Shown here one piece after another: positions 1 to 10,761 of a stretch of DNA of 64,000 bases. The stretch lies in assembly GCA_030407005.1 (NCBI GenBank), contig JAUDYN010000004.1:1736001-1800000 (forward strand). Direction: 5' to 3'. A model generated the notes under the pieces. That model was given only the letters and a program-made list of their open reading frames with translations, did not search any database and had not been told where the DNA came from. Source of the DNA: Desarmillaria ectypa. Taxonomy: Eukaryota > Basidiomycota > Agaricomycetes > Agaricales > Physalacriaceae. Numbering within the stretch: the first letter of the stretch is position 1; each line of letters starts with the position of its first letter. Both the position numbers and the translations under genes were made by a program.

Positions 1-856
1 GAGTGGGAAGGTGAGCTGTTTTTCCATCGCAGTTGCCGATATCTATGCTGATCGCCGTACGTGTCCCCCAGGAAGAAAAGGCATCGGCACTCGCAAGCGT
101 GCACTTTCTCCCACATCTGCAGAACGTATCGCCAAGATGGCCAGGATGGCCGAAACGGCTAAGCAGTCTAATTTCCGCGACCGAGCGATGCAGGAATACG
201 CGGAGCGACGCGCAGAGGGCAGGCTGTGTATGTTCAACTTTCTAGATTTTCACCGGCTTTCCTGACCTCCGACGTCTCTCCGTTTCTTATCAAGTATCAG
301 CGCAACGCACATGCTCTAATCTCGACGAGGAGGCTGCTATCGAGGTATATCTTTCCCTTGTTTCCATCCTACCACTGAATATACGCGGTGTTTCTAGTTC
401 AATGTCCTCTGCTTAAACCCGAACAACCCGGAGTCTTTTCCCCATGGTTTGATGGATGCTCTCGAGCAACACACAGCCCTATCTCTTCCCACAGCTCCCC
501 AGCACAATAAGGCCTCCATCGAGTTACAACTTCGCCGACAAATGCAATCAGATGCTCTTCAACCCCTCGACGACGTCACTGATCAAGAGCAGAAGGCGGT
601 TGCTGCAGATCCTGAATTCTCATCGGAAACACTGGAGGAAAGCGTGCAATTCCTTCGTCTCCAGGTCCGCCTTGCCCTATTCATCTGTTTCCATGCACCG
701 CTTAACAAAATGTATTAACAGGCACAGGACCGTTTAGATTTGATATTGGCGTACCTGCGGGATCGGTACTTGTATTGCTTTTGGTGTGGGACGCAGTATT
801 ATAGCCATGACGAAATGTCCAACGAATGTCCGGGACCTGACGAGGATGATCATTGA
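1..856 (+). CDS. GPATCH11: GPATCH11-like G-patch/DUF4187 protein, 5' truncated by window edge
   Basis: This is the 3' part of a nuclear RNA-processing-type protein of the G-patch domain containing 11 family. Exons are 1-10, 72-227, 301-344, 398-664 and 722-856, all with GT-AG introns and consistent phases. The first two exons give the end of a G-patch (EWEGRKGIG), followed by a basic, Ala/Arg-rich helix. The last exon carries the DUF4187 signature: a YLRDRYLYCFWCGTQYY segment and then CPGPDEDDH, whose cysteines probably bind zinc. The protein stops right after that motif, as in the family. The start codon lies outside the window. Family assignment is firm from the CFWCG...CPG motif. The exact molecular role in fungi is not shown by the sequence; a link to splicing is inferred from G-patch proteins in general. 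Confidence 0.85.
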
Positions 857-1252
857 CCGATAAGTACCCTTCCATCCTTCTTTCGTATGGTTATTTCATA
901 CGGAAAGCCGTTGCCATGACCTCCCTGTGCTCGTGATGCACTCCTTGATATTGGTCGTCATCGAACCCCTCTTAGCTCAGTCTCCATTTCTAAATGAGTA
1001 GCTTGCGATATAACTGTAATCTTACACATCAGCGAGTGGCAGTACTACACCAATTGCTGTACCTGTGAAACTAGCTAACGATCCCAAAAAAGAAGGCTAA
1101 CTACCTAAAGAACCTAGTAACCAAGAAAACGAAAGGAAAAGTCCAAAGGATGGTGGGTAGGTAAAAGCCTATCGGTAACAGTTGCTATAAGCGAACCGGA
1201 AGTAATGTTACAATGCATCCAGATTGTCCAATAAATACGTACGCCGACTTAT
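857..1252. other. Convergent intergenic region
   Basis: About 400 bases between the tail of the GPATCH11-like gene and the tail of the minus-strand Ser/Pro-rich gene. It should hold the two 3' UTRs. No open frame or RNA gene is recognisable. Confidence 0.6.
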
Positions 1253-2128
1253 TTACAGCGTTATCTCCCGACTGAGGTTCTCGATGTGAACGGTATACGA
1301 CCTTGGATGTGTCTCGCTATCAGCTGAGCGAGGTGGTGTGGAAATTCGAGTACCAGTGTGACAGCGAAAGCGACCGAAAAGATGACCTTCTAGCAAGTCG
1401 GGAATTGCCTTGGCCTTAATCACAGAGGAAGGGGAGGGCGAGTTGGAATTGCGATCAGACAATGGTCGTTTCTCATCCGAGTCTGGTGTTATAGGGAAGT
1501 GGTCGGAATTGGGGGATAAGGGTAAGAGGGACGGAAGGGTGGGTAGTGTGAGCAAATGCCCATAGGTAGGCGATGCGTCACGAGAATCGGGAACGAAGGT
1601 GGAGGTCGTAGGGGAAGCACCGGGTGTCTTCCGACGAACGTAGATAGATATTGGTGTGGTGGCGGAGAGGTCTGTTGACGAGCCAAATACATTGACTGTC
1701 AGTTTGTTATCTTTCCGTTTACGAACGCGAGGTGAGCCTGGATGAATCTGAGGGCTCTTCTGAGTATCTTGCTAGAGTGAATAGACGATGTGCTTACGGG
1801 TAGGACACGCCGCTCAAGATCAGGAGAAGATGAAGATGTTGATGAGGAGGACACACTCCCACGTCTAGAGGAAAGCTGAGGAAACGAAGTGTTACTTGGA
1901 TGAAAAGGTAGTAAAGGGAAGGCTATGCACTGTCGGAGAATAAGGAGAATAACGGGCTTGCGACATATGACGGACACTCCGGTCTCGCGAGCTTATGGGC
2001 GAATAGAGTAAGTGTGGCGAGGTAGAACGAGGAGAACGAGGCGAGGATGCTGAATGATCCACCGCTTTGGAGGCTGAATCAACACCCAGCGTAGAAATCA
2101 GTTCAACGAACGAAGGGAGCGTGGTCAT
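1253..2128 (-). CDS. Ser/Pro-rich hypothetical protein
   Basis: Not recognised as a known family. The best model starts at the ATG at 2128 (MTTLPSFVELISTLG) and has three exons. Intron 1 starts with GTCCGT near 1976 and ends with ACAG just before the codons for CIAFP. Intron 2 is about 50 nt, starting at GTAAGC near 1798. The predicted product is about 260 residues, rich in Ser, Pro and Thr, with one basic stretch (PRVRKRKDNKL) that could be a nuclear localisation signal. A more ordered segment follows it (LTVNVFGS, then PISIYVRRKTPG). The C-terminal part stays open to the stop at 1253. The composition suggests an intrinsically disordered regulatory protein. The DNA also stays open in other frames, so the splice sites are less certain than for the neighbouring genes. 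Confidence 0.5.
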
Positions 2129-3252
2129 TGTGATTAAAGGGAAATAGGCCTAGCAGAGCTGGCTGAGAGGTATCGTGGGGAAGTACCTGGAGATCTGAAA
2201 TACGTTGAGGGAACCAAGATTATAAAGGCACAGACATCGAGACATCTTAGAAACAACCCCACGGTCATGTTGTCAGGCCATGTTACAATTACCGCGAAGG
2301 CCCATAGGCCATTTGCCGGATATAAACCTCGAAAAAGAAAGGCATTAAGACCGGTCGGCAAGGAGACCCCTGTTGAAGGTTACTGATTTAGCTCGCGGCT
2401 TCCTGCGCATCCACAAGCGCTTTAAAGCTCCGGATTTAGAATATTTCCAGATATCGATCAGATGTCGACCAAAACGGTCTGCCAAGGGACCTCCCAGATG
2501 TGTAGGTAGGCGCAAATTCCCATCTTCTACATACCGGTCAGAAAAGGTGGAAACGGAACAGGCTCAGGTAAACTTGCCTAATGTCGCAGCTGACAGCCCG
2601 TATCTCTACGCAACTAAATCCTCCATCACAGCTGTAGGATGCTGCGTGTCAAACTCCTGGACGTTCAGTCGCCATACAAGCTACAGCTCCGTCCAAATGC
2701 AATATCGGAAGTACTGCACTGCCTCGGCGTAAGGATAAAATATCCAATGACGACGCATACCCTGTATGTCATCGGTTGTTGATTTGTGATTGACGGGAGT
2801 TGGATAGTTGATGCCGACGTGGAAGGCTCCCGCGGAAAATTTTCGTGCTCCCAGTAAATAGCGCCGTGCACCCCGGTCGCCACGGCGGGTGGGGAATTAA
2901 TAGGTATTCCAAACCTGTTTAGGCGATGCTGGATACAAGACTACTAGGTATGCATTCAGGCTGTAAATTGCGCTGTAGTCGTCCCCCTTCCAAGTTGGTT
3001 ACCATTTTCAAACCGTAGTTATGATAAAACATCCTTCAGCCGATGTCTTGTCGGGGAGTGCGGCCACAACTGCGCACCCAAATCCTGAACTGACATCGTG
3101 ACTCTGTTCCGCAGAAATATATAGTCAGAAGGTCGGCGACCACCATCAATTGTTGAAGGACTAAAAGCCTGTAAAATCATATGCTCGTTCATACCAAAAA
3201 TGCTATTCGTATCAGCAAGGGGTAACCGCCCCGAGAACCGCTCGCTCTGCCA
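2129..3252. other. Intergenic region, no gene recognised
   Basis: About 1.1 kb between two minus-strand genes. It should contain the promoter of the Ser/Pro-rich gene and the 3' UTR of the DUF6593 gene. Short open frames on both strands show no family motif and were left out. Confidence 0.5.
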
Positions 3253-4005
3253 TCACCAGTCTCCAAGATATCGCACCCAGAGATTCAAAAAGCAGGTCAC
3301 TACGACCCTGTCTAGAATGCTTTCCACGCGGGTTGCTACGCGTAGGGTAAGGCCTTCCTGCAACCAAGTAGCAACTGTTTTGCCCCGTGAGTCAACACAC
3401 TAAGAGCGGTTAAGATATGCGTAGACGAAAAAAGCAATATCAGCTTACGAATAGATCCGTGTTGTTGTCTGCAATTTTCCACTTGTACTCCGAGCCACTT
3501 GCTTTGAAGCGACGCGATCTGCGAAAGGCATTAGCGCCATTTACTCACGCATGTAAGATACACTCACTGGCTATTAGATTTCTTCGGCTTTCTGAGTTCG
3601 CGGATATGATACTGGATATTCGATCAACAACCGGAATGTGGAAATGAGTCAGTGATAAAACAGACGCTCCCTTACCTGATTTATCCCAAATTGAACCGTG
3701 GCGTTGGAGTTTGACAGCCATTCGATCTGACCCGCCGTCTCAAAGATGTTGGTAATGAGGTTCTGTCGATGGAATGTAGTCAATCCCGCGACCAGGCCAG
3801 TTATTGGGTGATAGAACTATCGAGAAGTCAATGCCGAAAATTGATGGTAGGTTTAAAGAGTGTAAGCATAACTACCCACACGATAGAGCTCGATAACGCT
3901 TGAGGAAGCAGAGTCAGGCAATCGATACACCTTAAACGTCCTCATGTCAGAGTTGGACGAGGCGGAGAATTCAAAGCGAAGACAGATGTCAGTGGCGGAA
4001 GACAT
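3253..4005 (-). CDS. DUF6593-domain protein
   Basis: A basidiomycete-specific DUF6593 protein of unknown function, read from five exons on the minus strand. The ATG at 4005 begins MSSATDICLRFEFS. Joined exons then give strands ending in VIELYR, an FYHPITG to TTFHRQN segment, GQIEWLSNSNATVQFG, and the diagnostic end RRFKASGSEYKWKI-ADNNTDLF. The family ends with the same F-x-x-x-G-x-x-Y-x-W-K pattern. The introns start at GTGGGT, GTAAGG, GTGAGT and GTAAGC. After the domain the last exon adds a hydrophobic tail ending VRYLGDW, which is not the usual short DUF6593 end; the acceptor chosen there (the second CAG, before EGLTL) is the only one found that keeps the frame open. Domain call is firm, the tail less so. 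Confidence 0.7.
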
Positions 4006-5004
4006 GACGGAGTAATCGCTGGTGCTTCGGACCTGGTTTTATTGCAGCGGAACGGGTGCAGTTTTGTCAATTAACGGAACCTAAGATCTATATGTTGTCG
4101 AAGCAGGATCCATAGGTTGTGCCGAGCTGTTTAGCAAGGACTCATCGAAAAAGGTTTAGGACGGATATAAATTTGCCATCATCCCGGGCCCGGAACATAG
4201 GCTCTGAGTGACACTAGGCAGGAGAAAGAAGGATAAGGACACGAGGAAGCCCAGTAAACGTGGTCTCGGGGTTGATAGAGCAATATTTCATCGATTCTGA
4301 AATTCTGAAATCATTGGGCGATCAGCATGTTTGATGAGCAAAGCAGTCAGGACCCAGAGAAATGGCATACACGCATGTCCAAGGTCCAATTTTTGATGTA
4401 CCATTATTAGAAGATAACGGTGGCGGTTTAATACAAGAGACCAGCCCCAAGTGGATCAGAGGACTCATTCACGCGCTTGGCATAGTTCGATGCCCGAACT
4501 CGGTAGAGCAAATGTGGAACTTACTGCAGCTGGTTTCTATTGAACACAGACCCGCCGCAGCGATATGGTTTCAGTTTTGCGTGTCGCTGAGCTGGTGGTG
4601 CGACCATAAAAATTTATGGTACAAATGAAAACTCAAAGGCCTGTCTGATACACGGGAGACAGTCAACTCGGTGTAGTCAGAGCCTCGGCTGACTGTAACA
4701 GAAGAAGAGGATATATACCACTAGAACCGCGAAGTTTGCAGACGTTCTGTGAACTCGGAAGAAATACGCAGCAGACTAGAAGCGGTGAGCACAAGTAGAT
4801 AAGCGAAGGTGTCAAGAGACTTACACACAAGGCATTTTTCCCAGTCACTTGCCCGCCAGATTGCGAAAAGTTACTCTGGCTCAGTGGTTGCCGCGAGGTT
4901 GAAGTGAAATGGTCACATGATGGTAACTGTTGTGGTTTGTTGCTCAACAGGCTCCCGGTTTTGAGCTTTGCCGGGATGGTTCGTAATCCTTCTCACCTCA
5001 CTCC
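4006..5004. promoter_or_regulatory. Divergent promoter region, DUF6593 gene / bZIP gene
   Basis: One kilobase between the start of the minus-strand DUF6593 gene and the start of the plus-strand bZIP gene. It must hold both promoters. Open frames inside it (for example 4362-4628 on plus and 4663-4947 on minus) have no recognisable motif and probably occur by chance. Confidence 0.5.
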
Positions 5005-6790
5005 ATGCCTGAGTCTGCAGATCGTAGTGTTTCTCGAGATGTTGAGGTCCGTTTTTATTCCCGGGATCTAGTTCTGTTTTTGAAAAATTCTCTAGGATTC
5101 GGATAACGAATCTCTAGCGGGCTCTACAGCCCCTGGTAAGCCTGGCCGAAAGAAAAATCCAAAGTGTGTAATTTTTTCCTAGTCATGATTCCAATCTTGC
5201 TTACGTCCGGTTCCACAAATAAGCTCGCAAGCAGCTAGACGTGACCAGAACCGTATTGCCCAACGAGAGTTTCGTCTGCGAAAGCAACAGAGGGTAACTC
5301 GTCTTCAGTCTTCGTCGCCGTCCTTGCTCATTCACAACACTAGATAAGGGATCTTGAGGCACGGGTGGAATTACTTTCTGGAGGCAAAGATGAAGTCCTT
5401 GGTGAAATGCGAAATATCCTTAAGGGTGGGCGTTAATGACTATATCAAGGACAAGTTCTAACGTATTTGTAGACTTGATGGCAGAGAACCAAACTCTTCG
5501 CGGTCTGCTGCGAAGCCTTTCGGGATTCATCGGCGAGGGTGCAGGAGGGCTTCTTCCCAAGCTAGGATGGGAGATGTCAGACTTCAACAACTTTATCAAT
5601 AGGACCGAGACCGATACCGCCTGGGAAGGCTACCAGCGACGCAAGAAGAATAATACAGAAACGGCGCAGGCGTCTACAGGTGCACAGAAGCGTGCCGCCG
5701 AAGAGGACCTGAATGCACATTCCAAGAAGGCGAGAGGCGAAGATAACATCCCGAGCCCTTATATGATGGTGCCGATGAACCAGTCCTCCATGAACCCCGG
5801 ATCCGTGTTCCCGGCTTCCAGGCCTTCACCTCAAGGCGGTGATCTCTTTTCAGATATGATGCGCCACAACAACGAATCTTCTCTACTAATGCAGCCAACG
5901 AGCGCTAACGCCAATACACCTCCCCAGTACAACAGCGGTCCTGGATCAAATGTCTACCAACCTTATGTTCCTAACGTCCACATGAATATCGACTCTTCGC
6001 TGACGTCTATGCCCTTCACCCCTCCCTCAACCACTTCTGCTACTATGACGCCCGTAACACAACCAAAGCAGGCCACTCATATTTCTAACGACACTGTTGA
6101 AGATGAAGATGACCCGAACAAAAATGAAGCCTATAAGCTTATTCAGTAAGCATTGTTATTTCCTCTATTATTCAGGCCATCTTATGATCATTATCAAGTT
6201 ATCACCTGGACAACTACAAGAGAAATAGCGCATATTGTCTGCCATCTTCCCTGAGACCGACTTTGGTACAGAGGCAAGTTACATATCTTTTGCTCCGTTT
6301 TCTTTTTTTGATGATTCTTATTCAGGACTGTTCCCCATGGTACGTTGCCAAACCCATCTGTTTCCGCTAACGAATGCTGATGCTATATCAGAGAGCGTTA
6401 TTGACCGAATTCTGCATCCTGAGTTGCGCGACCGCATGATTTTGTTACGAGGTCAGTTTGATTGTTCCTTTCGTTGGATATATATCTTCTTACATCATTC
6501 CAGGACGCTTCGATCTTGTGGACTGTCTCCTTGAATACCGGAATGCGGTTACTATCCATGGTGACGACGTCTTAGCCCACAGCAACTGGGAAATCAATGA
6601 GAAGTGGCTTAGGCAATATGGGTATGTATAGTTCTACAACGTCTGCCTTTTTAATACTAATTGATATGACAGGTTCCTAGTTGAACAAGCCACTCTTAAC
6701 ATTATGAATCGCTGGAGAAGGGAAAGAGGGGAACCAGATTTACGTCTCGCCGATATCGCGAGTTCAGAGAATACTCCAGGGTCCACATGA
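5005..6790 (+). CDS. bZIP transcription factor with C-terminal DUF3425 domain
   Basis: A nuclear DNA-binding regulator of the AP-1/YAP-like type. Ten exons (5005-5046, 5096-5163, 5224-5293, 5344-5425, 5473-6145, 6199-6273, 6326-6339, 6392-6451, 6504-6621, 6673-6790) add up to exactly 439 codons plus stop. The basic region is QAARRDQNRIAQREFRLRK, matching the N-x-A-Q-R-x-F-R core. A leucine zipper follows (DLEARVELL, DEVLGEMRNIL, DLMAENQTLRGLL). The middle is Pro/Ser/Asn-rich with a KRAAEEDLNAHSKKAR nuclear localisation-like stretch. The C-terminal third is a DUF3425 domain: VPHESVIDRILHPELRDR, then WEINEKWLRQYGFLVEQ. Two oddities are a GC-AG intron (6274-6325) and a 14-nt microexon (6326-6339), both needed to keep the domain in frame. 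Target genes are unknown. Confidence 0.93.
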
Positions 6791-6953
6791 AGTCGCTGTT
6801 TGTTTGTATCTTATTCAAAGTTAGAATGTTTCCTAGATTATAATCATGTGCAGCTCTGTACCATTGTTAATAGCGTTTGCCCTATCGATTGTTTAGTACT
6901 CGATAACCAATTAAAAATGTATTCATACCTGGGCATTGCCCGCGAAGAGGAAG

Positions 6954-7319
6954 TTACCATGATGCTTTCTTTACACCATTGAGATTCCCTGCAAGCGCTT
7001 GCTGTCGGAATTGAAACTTTTTCAATCATGTCAGAATATAGAACACTCTGCCGTTAAAATGCATGCTCACCCTGCACAATGCAAATTCACTCATGATGCC
7101 TCTCCCCCGCCCCGTCTCATAGCAACGATTTTTGACCGTCGAAGGACGCGTGTATTTTCCAAAGGTATTGAGCTGGAGCTGAGCCTGGTGGCGAACCTGG
7201 GCAGGCAAAGATTGGTTCCGAGAGACATAGAGGTAGGCTCGGCGGGCAAGTTCATTGAGTCGAACGCCATTACGCGCCTTCATGTCGCGAATGACCCGTG
7301 CATTGCTATAGGCAGGCAT
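6954..7319 (-). CDS. MRP2: Mitochondrial small-subunit ribosomal protein uS14m
   Basis: A protein of the mitochondrial 30S-like ribosomal subunit, binding 16S-type rRNA in the head of the subunit. Two exons (7071-7319 and 6954-7016) give 103 residues. Motifs typical of uS14m: a basic N-terminus with RVIRDMKARNGVR, then LPAQVRHQAQLQLN, the conserved NRCYETGRGRG core and the C-terminal GVKKASW end. A start at 7367 would add 16 residues (MVVFDKALL...), but family length and conservation favour 7319; the longer form could supply extra targeting residues. The gene is convergent with the bZIP gene, with only 163 bases between stops. The identity is certain. Confidence 0.95.
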
Positions 7320-8125
7320 GGTGGATGATTGGAGAGAAGGAAGGAGGGCCTTGTCAAACACGACCAATGCGCAAATATGCCTCGGCCAGGACCGGATCAG
7401 AGAGACATTTTCCTATCCACGACGAACAATCAGCGTCGAGGCATTTGCTGTCGAGATTCGAAACACGACTCTCATTGAAGCTTTGCCCTTTTGCTATGGG
7501 TGGGTCACTCGACCTCTTGTTCACTTTGCTGAGTTTGCTGAGTTGCTGTAGGATGCCAGCTTTATACAGGGCACTGAGATTTACCCAACGTCGTACTTTC
7601 CTTTCCTCAATTTTTGGTGCTACGGCAGCTGCGGCAGTCCTAACTGTGTCAGCATCAAATCTTCTACCTTGCCCAGCTCGACCCAATAAAAGCCGTTTTG
7701 CGGACAGTGGTGTGGATACAGTACAATTGACGGGCAAAGTGGTGGTCGCTAAACGGCCGAGGAGGTGGATAGAGGAGAAGAACCCGACGTGTCAGAGTCA
7801 TTGAACGAAATGTCCTTTTGAGCAGGAGAAGCAGAAGAGCGTCCAATAAACTTCATCCTACCTACCCCAATGTGACGTTGTCCATCCATCTTCTTTGTTC
7901 GTTGAGCGGATAACCTGGTTTAACTAACCTTAGTGCGCGCGTTGCCAGTTAAAATTCAGTTATTTTTATGGGGTTACTGCATCTAAGTAATACAATATTG
8001 CTTCGTGAAGTATCAGGTATCCATCGTTTCACAATTGCTTTGGTTCCGGTAGTGCTGCTCTTGCTCCTCGGCCGTTCCGCTGTTCGAGGACAGTCAGCTA
8101 CTGCAACGAAACACCGTCATATTAC
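7320..8125. other. Intergenic region upstream of uS14m
   Basis: About 800 bases between uS14m and the tail of the MFS gene, both on the minus strand. An open frame on minus (7354-7737, 127 codons) and one on plus (7298-7804) overlap each other. Neither has a family motif, and they are probably chance frames in the uS14m promoter, but a longer mitochondrial leader for uS14m cannot be excluded. Confidence 0.4.
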
Positions 8126-10761
8126 TCACGGTAGATGATTTTCTTGTATTGGAAGACATGCTAGGAATGCGATAAAGTTCCAAGCGGCTTGACAGATAAA
8201 TACGACGCGTAAGGCGTCTGCGTAGGAACGGACTGCGGCGTCAAATAATCGGGGCTCAAGGGTGGGTATAATAGCCGTAGCATGACTAGGACCTGACTAA
8301 ATATCCTCTTTCCAAACACAATTGGACGCGACGTACCGGATCTCATTAATGATCTAAGTTAAGGGAAAACGTTCCATGAGTGCCCAGGGCGCTTTATCAA
8401 ATTCTGGTATTCACTGACCTCCGCTGAGCCAGGGCCTTGAATACGCACCCGTAGTTGGTGGAGCAGAATTGCCTGCAATATCGCCCCACTCAGGCTGACA
8501 CCTAGAACCTGTCCAGTGGTCCGAAATAGATATGTTACTATGCGAAGTCAGCAATAGCAGATAAAATGAATTGAGCAAGACTCGCTTCCTGTTGCGACAG
8601 CCATATCCTCCTTGAAAACGCCTGCAATCATGGCCTAGAAAAGCAAGTGGATTTAATTTTTGTAATAAGTCGGGAAGACTGGACGAACGATGAGTGTACT
8701 GGTGATAACACTCGCCATGCCGAATCCTTGGGGGACGATGTCCAACCATAAATGAAACGTAGAGGACGAGTCGTTCCAAAAAAGAACTAGCACGCTAGCC
8801 ATTACTGTCAACGCAGACGATGCTAGGGTCAGCGTGTACAATTTGCCGGTTCTACGCATCACCCTGGGCCGCCTTTAGGAAGCAGTGATTTACGAAAGTG
8901 GGACAGCACGTACCATCCTGCGAACAGGCTTCCCGTTGAGATAGCAAACTGTGATGAGGTGTAAGGCTATTGCCACCGCCGGTAATACCCATTTACTCAC
9001 GGAGTGGGGGAGGAGATGTAACCCTGAAAGTAAGATGAAAGCAGCGTCAGTTGAAGTGTTCCTTGGGGATGTATTTGGAAAGAAATGAGGCACGAACCAG
9101 ATTCTGTGGCTGAATAGAGCCGAACTGCTGAGAAATACTGTGCAGTTGTGTTCTTCCTTGAGGCTCGGAGTGATTATGTGAGGAGGGGAAGCGTACCAAT
9201 GGGATGTTGTAGAGCTTTGATATTCATGCAGGTCAGTTGACGACTCGATATAACGAAAAGGTAGATTACCATTGAAAATGCGGCCATGCTGCCAAACAGA
9301 TTGGCTATCGATACGGAAAGCGGCGTTCTCTGTGTTATCAAACGGAGAGGCATGACGGGATATGGTGACCAATACTTCTCCACAAGAATAAACAACACTC
9401 CAAAAACCGCGCTGGCAATGAAGAGGCTGCAGATGATTGGATGAGACCACGGCATTTCTTCCGTCGTCTTCAGACTGAATCCAAGAAGTAGGCAGCCCAC
9501 GGTACCGACGAGAGTAAAAGAACCCATGACATCGATGCGGCGGAGTTTCTCGTATAGAGTCTGGTTCTGTACCTCGTACGGCAGCTGGATATTTACCTTC
9601 ACCGACACCAGAATGAAGCTAAATAGAAGGAGCGGTGTCTAATCGAACCGTTAGGCACTGCCACCGCTTTGAAGGCGCGTTTCAGCTTACTTGGAAGTAA
9701 AAAGCAGCTTCCCTGTACAGAGACTAAGTCAAGAGATGCAAAGAACAAGGCAGAGACAAGAAGCTACCATCCGAACGCGTCATTGATCCACCCACCGAGA
9801 GGCCCGCCTATCCCTGCGCCAAGGCCGAAAAGGCTTCCTTGACATCAGAGAGGGATCTTTTACTGTCCACAACAGACTTACATATTTGCCATCCCCTGGT
9901 AAAGGCCTCGTTGTTTCCTTCATTAAAAGGTCAGATCGGGGACGGTTCAATGAATGGAAAGACTCGCAATGGGATCAGATCTGTGACTACTATGCTAGAA
10001 ACTAGGGAAGATGAGAATCCGGAACGGTAAACAGTCGCTACTATATTCACCGGTCATCACACTGAATAGCGAAAGCAACTGCGTCAGCGGAGGGAGCGCT
10101 ACAATGTGTGCAACTCACCCTCCGCCTCCCATTCCCGCAACAGCGCGCGCAGCTATCAGCGCTTCCATAGAAGGAGCCATTCCACAGAAAATAGTTCCTG
10201 AACCTAGAAGGGAAATCGTAAAGATCTGGGCGCAGTGACAGTATAAATTAAGCGTGACGCACCGAATAATGATAGGGCCAACAACATGGCTCCCTTGCGG
10301 CCCAAAATATCGGAAAGTCGACCTATTTAGGGTTCGCAGGACTTCTGGATACGCAGGGGATCAAACGTACCATATAGCGGCGTAAAGCAACAGACGGACA
10401 ACAGGTATGCAGTCCCAATGTAGGACGATTGGTTGGATTTATTGAAGTGGCTCCCAATGGGGGACAATAGAGTCGCAACCACGGTCCCTAATTCAACGAC
10501 GCGTCAGGGACTGGTATTCATAGTAATGACATCAACTGAACCGTCCAAAGCACCCAGGAAGACGGCACTCCATAATCCAACGAGAATCCAGACGGTCTCT
10601 GCTCGCGAAAATTTGTTCAAGGCGGGCGCGGGAATAAGTTCGCAGGCTGAATCGGACGCGAGCGAAACGACGTCATCGCAGTCACGATGTGTGATGCTTG
10701 AGTAGGAATTCGGGGATTCGTCGAGCAATGGCCTCGTATCGGAGGGCAAATATTGGGTCAT
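8126..10761 (-). CDS. MFS transporter, DHA2 family, FNX1/VBA-like
   Basis: A multi-spanning membrane transporter of the major facilitator superfamily. It starts at 10761 (MTQYLPSDTRPLLD) with a hydrophilic N-tail carrying acidic clusters, then TM1 (WILVGLWSAVFLGALDG). The next exon continues TVVATLLSPIGSHFNKS, with SYIGTAYLLSVCC and LYGRLSDILGRKGAM, the MFS motif A loop. Later exons give RRIDVMGSFTLVGTVGCLL, a SLFIASAVFGVLFILVEKYW helix, PMPLRLI-like and SIANLFGSMAAFS segments, and PQGFGMASVITSTLI. The end reads RTTGQVLGVSLSGAIL and then VVFICQAAWNFIAFLACLP before TGA at 8126-8128. In yeasts this group moves basic amino acids or drugs across vacuolar or plasma membranes; the substrate here is not deducible. 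About ten exons; internal boundaries were checked only in part. Confidence 0.88.

Noticed and set aside
4488..4515. Possible tRNA-like B-box (GTTCGATGCCC)
   Set aside because: No matching A-box or foldable acceptor and anticodon arms at the right spacing.
7298..7804. 168-codon open frame on plus overlapping the uS14m promoter
   Set aside because: It overlaps an equally long minus frame and has no domain, no signal and no family likeness. It starts inside the uS14m coding exon on the opposite strand.
9174..9608. 144-codon minus frame taken alone as a gene
   Set aside because: It is an internal exon of the DHA2 transporter (RRIDVMGSFTLVG to FGSMAAFS) and joins its neighbours by splicing.
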